The notes below the pieces were generated by a model. It did no database searches, had not been told where the DNA came from, and was given only the letters and a program-made list of their open reading frames with translations. Below are positions 6,608 to 10,203 of a stretch of DNA of 10,203 nucleotides, piece after piece (the stretch's first letter is position 1; each line of letters begins with the position of its first letter). Origin of the DNA: JBFWWW01 sp050245975 (lineage in GTDB: Bacteria; Pseudomonadota; Alphaproteobacteria; Rhizobiales; Hyphomicrobiaceae); contig JBFWWW010000146.1 of assembly GCA_050245975.1 (NCBI GenBank), forward strand, positions 1 through 10,203, given 5' to 3'. Position numbers and translations under genes: made by a program.

Positions 6608-7462
6608 ATGATCGGCGTCTTCGATTCAGGCCATGGCGGGTTGACCGTGCTGCGCGCGCTGGCGGCGCGGTTCCCGCATGTGCCGTTCGTCTACCTCGGC
6701 GATCACGCCAACGTGCCGTACGGCAACCGGCCCTCCCATGAGATCGTCGCGCTGACGCGCGCGGGCGTCGCGCATCTGTTCGGCCGCGGATGCCGGCTCG
6801 TGCTGCTCGGCTGCAATACGGCGACCTGCGTGGCGGCGCGCACGCTGCAGCGCGACTGGCTCGGCGGCGGCGCCTTTCCCGGCCGCAACATCCTGGGCAT
6901 CGTCGCGCCGACCGTGGAGGCGGCGACGCAGACGCCGTGGGCCGTGACGAGCCCGCAGTACCCGCAGAAGTACAATTCGGACATCGTTGCCGTGTTCGGG
7001 ACGGCGCGCACCATCGCGTCGAACGCCTACGCGGAGGAAATCCGCAAGCGCTGTCCGCGCGTCACGGTCGTGCAGCAGGCGGCGGCGGAGCTGGCCGGGG
7101 CCATCGAGCAGGGCGCGCCGGGCGACGACATCGACGGGCTCGTGGCGCGCGCGGTCACGGCGCTGCTGGCGCAGACGGGCGGCGCGGCGCCGCATCGCGC
7201 GATCCTCGGCTGCACGCACTTCCCGCTCGTGGAGGACGCGTTCCGGCGGCACCTGCCGCCGGCGACGCGCGTGCTGTCGCAGCCGGAGATCGTGGCCGAC
7301 AGCCTCGAGGACTACCTGCAGCGGCACCCGGAGTTCGCGGGCGGCGGCGCGGCTGCGGCTCAAGGCCCGGTCCCGGTGCTCCTGACGACGGGGCCGCTGG
7401 CGCACGTCACGGAAACGGCGCGGCGCTTCTGGCCCGCCGTGCCGGACTTCCAGCCGGCGTGA
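6608..7462 (+). CDS. murI: Glutamate racemase
   Basis: Cofactor-independent racemase making D-glutamate for peptidoglycan precursors, cytosolic. 284 residues from the ATG at 6608. All family signatures are present: FDSGHGG (5-11) with the conserved Asp-Ser, DHANVPYG (32-39), first catalytic Cys C69 in LGCNTAT, second catalytic Cys C202 in LGCTHFPL with H204. Between GIVAPTVEAA and DIVAVFGTART there is an extra stretch (about 107-124) relative to compact enzymes such as those of Firmicutes. ATG 6608 follows GAGG (6599-6602) at a short spacing and begins right at the conserved MIGVFDSG; an in-frame GTG at 6584 adds eight unconserved residues. 57 bases after fabI and in the same orientation, so probably co-transcribed with it. 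An aspartate/glutamate racemase of broader specificity is the alternative. Confidence 0.9.
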   Translation: MIGVFDSGHGGLTVLRALAARFPHVPFVYLGDHANVPYGNRPSHEIVALTRAGVAHLFGRGCRLVLLGCNTATCVAARTLQRDWLGGGAFPGRNILGIVAPTVEAATQTPWAVTSPQYPQKYNSDIVAVFGTARTIASNAYAEEIRKRCPRVTVVQQAAAELAGAIEQGAPGDDIDGLVARAVTALLAQTGGAAPHRAILGCTHFPLVEDAFRRHLPPATRVLSQPEIVADSLEDYLQRHPEFAGGGAAAAQGPVPVLLTTGPLAHVTETARRFWPAVPDFQPA

Positions 7463-7510
7463 GGGGCGGGGGCGCGGCCATTGGTACGGGGCCGAGGGGT
7501 GGCAAATGCA

Positions 7511-7548
7511 GCACGCACCCCGGGTTATTGCGGGACAACCCGGCGTGC
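7511..7548. other. Strong bulged hairpin downstream of murI
   Basis: GCACGC (7511-7516) pairs with GCGTGC (7543-7548), and CGGGTT (7521-7526) with AACCCG (7537-7542): twelve base pairs with a 4-base bulge (ACCC) on the 5' side and a 10-base loop. It sits 48 bases after the murI stop. There is no T-run on either side, so it is not a textbook intrinsic terminator; it may act as an mRNA 3' end, a Rho-dependent stop or an operator for the next gene. Confidence 0.55.
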
Positions 7549-7563
7549 GGCCGTGCAATTCCA

Positions 7564-7592
7564 TTGGCGAGCGGCCCGCGCTCAACTAGCCT
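7564..7592 (+). promoter_or_regulatory. Candidate promoter of the small exported protein
   Basis: TTGGCG (7564-7569), 17-base spacer, TAGCCT (7587-7592), predicted start near 7599 and a leader of about 28 bases. The -35 is good, the -10 mediocre. An independent promoter is plausible because the hairpin at 7511-7548 separates this gene from murI. Confidence 0.35.
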
Positions 7593-7626
7593 TCGCACCT
7601 GGATCACTCATCTTTCGGAGGGGCAC

Positions 7627-7926
7627 ATGCGTTTCTTGAAATCAAGCCTGGCCGCGGCGGCGATGCTCGGCGCACTCTCGATGACGGCGCAGGCGGCCGA
7701 TTGCGTCCGGGTCGGGGTGAACGGCGAGGCGCTGACGCACGATATCGCCGTGCTGTTCTCGACCAACGGCCTCAAGAACGTCATCTACGGGCAGGGCCGC
7801 GTGGGCAAGGGCCCGGTGCGCACGACCTGCAAGGACGGCCCCGGCACGACGTCGTGCAACTCCTCGCAGATCGCCTGCAAGGTGACGACGCCCAAGACCT
7901 GCCTCGGCGCCTGGCTCTGCCTCTGA
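7627..7926 (+). CDS. Small exported six-cysteine protein, unknown function
   Basis: 99 residues. A clear Sec signal peptide: MRFLKSS, hydrophobic Ala/Leu core, AQA cleavage site near residue 23. The mature part of about 76 residues has exactly six Cys, consistent with up to three disulfides in the periplasm or outside the cell. They are spread as one at the start (ADCVRVGVNG), four in the middle to late part (TTCKDG, TSCNSS, IACKVT, KTCLGA) and one in the terminal WLCL. It is moderately basic and rich in Gly, Thr and Ser. The Shine-Dalgarno is the strongest in the window (GGAGGGG 7617-7623, 3 bases before the ATG), suggesting efficient translation. I do not recognise a named family. It follows murI by 164 bases on the same strand and ends immediately before a G-quadruplex motif. 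Codon use matches the high-GC chromosome, not the island to the right. Confidence 0.82.
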   Translation: MRFLKSSLAAAAMLGALSMTAQAADCVRVGVNGEALTHDIAVLFSTNGLKNVIYGQGRVGKGPVRTTCKDGPGTTSCNSSQIACKVTTPKTCLGAWLCL

Positions 7927-7945
7927 GGGCGGGGTTGGGGCGGGG
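7927..7945 (+). other. G-quadruplex motif in the 3' untranslated region of the small-protein gene
   Basis: Directly after the TGA stop: GGG-C-GGGG-TT-GGGG-C-GGGG, four G-runs with loops of 1, 2 and 1 bases, a canonical motif on the coding strand and so also in the mRNA. A looser second cluster of G-runs occupies 7983-8018 (last loop 11 bases). Folding is not demonstrated. Confidence 0.6.
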
Positions 7946-8060
7946 AAGCGAAGTTGTGGGTGAGGGTGAATGGCTCCGGCACGGGGGTGGCGGGGAGTTG
8001 GGGGCGTGTGGTGGCGGGCGCAGAGCCGGCCTTGGGCGGTTGCAGCCGGGCTGTTGCGGG

Positions 8061-8184
8061 CGGTTCAGATTTGCGGACGTCGCTGATTTATCAAATCTAC
8101 GCCTCAACAGGCACCATCTCGGTAACGCCTCCGAACGCAAACTAACATCCCAAAATGGCGGAGTTCGATCGGTGGCCAGCAGGA
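8061..8184. other. Composition boundary with inverted repeat, no gene
   Basis: Convergent intergenic end. GC-rich, G-skewed DNA up to about 8060 changes to roughly 50% GC here. AGATTTG (8067-8073) and CAAATCT (8092-8098) form a perfect 7-base inverted repeat; inside it GATTT-ATC-AAATC (8085-8097) forms a competing small hairpin. I see no coding sequence, tRNA end or intrinsic terminator with a T-run between the small-protein gene and the ATPase stop at 8185. It may mark the edge of an inserted segment. Confidence 0.4.
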
Positions 8185-9831
8185 CTAGAGAAGGTTTGAG
8201 AATGTTTGGAGCTGAAGCTCTGGCCCCGTCCGAAATATCTGCACGAGCTTGCGAGGCGTATCGGCAACAACTTTTGATCCTTGCTCACCAGTTTTTCTCA
8301 GGACCAGCGTGTCGCCCTGCAATTCAATTACGCTGATGTCCTTCTTGAGGCGCGAGCCCGAATACTCTGAGAGGTCGATCATGTATACTTCGGATTTCTC
8401 GCCTGCTTCATGGGCTTCCGATAAGCTGCCCTTAACGAGATGTATCATGCGAAGATCCATCAAGCTTTGCAGGAGCGCATATTCCTCGGCGCGTTCCGCC
8501 TTGTCTCGAAAATTTATTCTGAAGAAAGAGTGGTGATGCTCTTGGATTGCAAAAGACCGGACGAGGTCCATGGCTTTTAGCCTGATCTGTGCCCGTCCCG
8601 TGGCGGACGCAGCGTCGTCTTCAAGTTCAGAAAGCTTTTGCGCACCCGCTTCCCCGGCCGCCTCATTAACATCCTGTGTTCCGACGATACGTGCATTTTC
8701 TCTCTGTCTTGCGATCTGGATTGAACGACCTGTCAAAATGAGAAAGTCGCGGGGCACGCCGGCAGAAGCTAGAACTAGCCGGTCGAGCGCCCCCCCAGAC
8801 AGAACACCTGATCTGTTAGGTATTCCGGCCGCGGTGAGGTAGGTCTCAAGGACGTCACTCAGGAATTGTCTCGCCTTTTGGGGATCCTCGAGAGTGATGT
8901 CGAGAGGGATCACCGCAGCGTCGTGGCCGATCTGCATACCTATTGGTGGGTCGCTTTGGAATACCCGACATTGATTACGGATTCCCGCCAGCTTGATCCA
9001 CGACGCCGTGTCACGCGTCATACCATGCAAAAGATCGAGGAACTTCGGTTGATCTTCAATTCCAAGGTAGTGAAAATCATCTAGGAAGATATACAGATCT
9101 GACTGCAACTCTGCAGTAAGAAGCGTAGCTAACCTCTGCACCTCAGGCACGAGAGCGCCTGCTTGGTCAGCAGAAACAGATACTTGCTGCAGAAGTTGTT
9201 GTGCCCATTTCATTATCTTCGACGCCACCGCGCGACTCTGGGGCAGATTTGGTTTCCTGTAATGCACGATAGCTGGCAGTTCACAGATACGCTTGACGAT
9301 TGTGAGGAACGCAGCTGGTGCTCCCAGACCCCTCAAGATCTGGACGTTGACCCACATGCAAATGCCGTCATTTTCCTCGATCTGACGTTTTGCTTCCAAC
9401 AACAATGCAGTCTTTCCGACGCCTCGGCGCCCGAAGACGATGTGATGTCGCTTGGTGACCGCTATTCGGAGGTTCTCTGCTGCGTCTCGAATGTACTGCA
9501 AACTCGGCTGCTGTTCCGACGTTCGAGACCGCTCATTTAGTAGCTCGATAAGGCGGCTGACCTTTGGATCAGCGACGGTCTTAACGCTGGAACTGTCTTG
9601 AACAGTATTGACCGTCGCACTCCTGATGACAACGAGATGCGCAGGAGGAAGTTGATCTTCCAATGATGATGATAGACTGACGGCTTGCTGCGCATACGCT
9701 TCTGGTACTTCCAGAACGATGATCGTCTCTTCCGGATAAGTTCGAAGAGAGATGGACGAGGCTTCAATGCCGTGCGTCTCCAGGAAGCATCGCACAAGAG
9801 TTTCGACGTCAATCGAGTCAGGCCCATTCAT
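8185..9831 (-). CDS. AAA/STAND-like P-loop ATPase, partner of the upstream HEPN protein
   Basis: 548 residues. N-terminal domain (about 1-72) of mixed helices and strands with no recognised family, then a polar linker (about 73-108). NTPase core: Walker A GRRGVGKT (134-141), Walker B YIFLDD (247-252), a sensor-1-like strand KLAGIRN (280-286), and AGVPRDFL (357-364), the GxPR lid motif seen in Orc1/Cdc6- and STAND-like ATPases. Residues about 415-490 (IRLKAMDLVRSF, YALLQSLMDLRMIHLV, YMIDLSEYSG) look like a winged helix that could bind nucleic acid or a partner. No nuclease motif is visible in this protein. Start: ATG 9831, with GAAAGG nine bases upstream, forming an ATGA overlap with the stop of the HEPN gene; a TTG at 9840 is in frame but poorly placed. 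About 50% GC against about 70% in its neighbours, pointing to horizontal acquisition. Function unknown; a defence or toxin-antitoxin role is inferred from the pairing only. Confidence 0.8.
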   Translation of the reverse strand: MNGPDSIDVETLVRCFLETHGIEASSISLRTYPEETIIVLEVPEAYAQQAVSLSSSLEDQLPPAHLVVIRSATVNTVQDSSSVKTVADPKVSRLIELLNERSRTSEQQPSLQYIRDAAENLRIAVTKRHHIVFGRRGVGKTALLLEAKRQIEENDGICMWVNVQILRGLGAPAAFLTIVKRICELPAIVHYRKPNLPQSRAVASKIMKWAQQLLQQVSVSADQAGALVPEVQRLATLLTAELQSDLYIFLDDFHYLGIEDQPKFLDLLHGMTRDTASWIKLAGIRNQCRVFQSDPPIGMQIGHDAAVIPLDITLEDPQKARQFLSDVLETYLTAAGIPNRSGVLSGGALDRLVLASAGVPRDFLILTGRSIQIARQRENARIVGTQDVNEAAGEAGAQKLSELEDDAASATGRAQIRLKAMDLVRSFAIQEHHHSFFRINFRDKAERAEEYALLQSLMDLRMIHLVKGSLSEAHEAGEKSEVYMIDLSEYSGSRLKKDISVIELQGDTLVLRKTGEQGSKVVADTPRKLVQIFRTGPELQLQTFSNLL

Positions 9832-10203
9832 ATCCGGCAACCTTTCGCCTTCAAGTACGTCTCAGTCACGATCAAAAAGGTTGCCGCGTTGGTAAGCTGG
9901 CTCTTGCCTATAGCCGCAAAATCGCCATCGGGTTTCGGGTACGGCTCATAGTCGGCTTCATTCCTCCGTAGGCGAGCAGCCTTAAGATCGTTTCTCCATT
10001 GATCGACGTTTGGAAGGTCATCGGGAAGAGCTTTGTGAAGAGCATTATGCTCTTCGTGATCGTCACCCCGGTGGAATACGTAGGTAACCGTTCTTGCCGC
10101 GTGATACATTGAATAGTAGGAGCGTGAGACGGAATCTCGGAAGGAGGGAGGGCGCAGCCTTTGGAATCTCTTGGCTGAATTCAGGAAGTGACGTGCCAGG
10201 GTG
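9828..10203 (-). CDS. HEPN-domain protein (COG1895/UPF0332-like), 5' end outside the window
   Basis: 124 residues are visible; the frame stays open to the right edge, so the N-terminus is missing. An in-frame ATG at 10107-10109 falls inside the conserved SRSYYSMYHAAR helix and is therefore not the start. Alternating long helices: LARHFLNSAKRF, then DSVSRSYYSMYHAARTVTY, a charged His-rich turn (HRGDDHEEHNALHKAL), a helix with LKAARLRRNEADYEPYP, and a C-terminal helix (NAATFLIVTETYL). SRxYYxMYHAA plus RxxADY is the pattern of HEPN proteins of the COG1895 type, often found with nucleotidyltransferases or in defence loci; many HEPN proteins are RNases. The canonical Rx4-6H motif is not seen after the Arg; an RRNEADY form stands there. 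It shares a 4-base ATGA overlap with the downstream ATPase gene. Low GC like its partner. Family call is by eye. Confidence 0.72.
   Translation of the reverse strand, partial: TLARHFLNSAKRFQRLRPPSFRDSVSRSYYSMYHAARTVTYVFHRGDDHEEHNALHKALPDDLPNVDQWRNDLKAARLRRNEADYEPYPKPDGDFAAIGKSQLTNAATFLIVTETYLKAKGCRI

Noticed and set aside
8055..8080. GGTTCAGAT-like string resembling a tRNA T-arm, which could have been an integration site at the island edge.
   Set aside because: No proper T stem, acceptor stem or remaining tRNA arms can be built around it.
7954..8145. Short plus-strand frame after the small exported protein.
   Set aside because: No ribosome site, encodes G-run-driven Gly/Val/Arg sequence and crosses the composition boundary.
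10107..10109. ATG as a start of the HEPN protein, giving a 93-residue product.
   Set aside because: It lies inside a conserved HEPN helix and the frame continues coding without a stop to the window edge.
1..10203. CRISPR arrays, insertion sequences, rRNA or tRNA genes.
   Set aside because: No regularly spaced repeats, transposase reading frames or RNA-gene signatures seen in the window.

Overview
The window looks like a contig from a GC-rich alphaproteobacterium, most likely of the Rhizobiales/Hyphomicrobiales. The basis is a Fur-family Irr regulator divergent from a fabA-fabB-fabI run, an order I recall from rhizobial genomes, plus rhizobial-type sequence motifs in FabI, the MoeB-like protein and the SH3 protein. 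No species can be named from the sequence alone.

Layout. (1) Positions 1-1246: the 3' end of a MoeB/ThiF/HesA-type adenylyltransferase, then an overlapping HAD-family phosphatase gene. (2) 1247-1346: exactly 100 N, a scaffold gap that removes the last few codons of a 2-hydroxyacid dehydrogenase (glyoxylate/hydroxypyruvate reductase type) on the minus strand. (3) 2339-3534: a divergent exported SH3-domain protein, convergent with irr on the minus strand. (4) 3535-7462: a plus-strand run of fabA, fabB, fabI and murI. FabA and FabB make and extend the unsaturated acyl chain, FabI completes each elongation cycle, and MurI supplies D-glutamate for peptidoglycan, so this is an envelope-precursor cluster next to an iron/haem regulator. 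(5) 7463-7926: a strong inverted repeat and a small exported six-cysteine protein of unknown function, followed directly by a G-quadruplex motif. (6) About 8061 to the end: base composition falls from about 70% to about 50% GC, and a minus-strand operon enters from the right edge. It consists of a HEPN-domain protein (5' part outside the window) and an AAA/STAND-like ATPase, joined by a 4-base ATGA overlap.

Regions 1-5 are ordinary chromosomal housekeeping. Region 6 is the accessory part and the best candidate for an uncharacterised system: a translationally coupled HEPN + P-loop ATPase pair in low-GC, probably imported DNA, an arrangement that would fit a toxin-antitoxin or anti-phage module. 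The other genes of this operon, if any, lie beyond the right edge.
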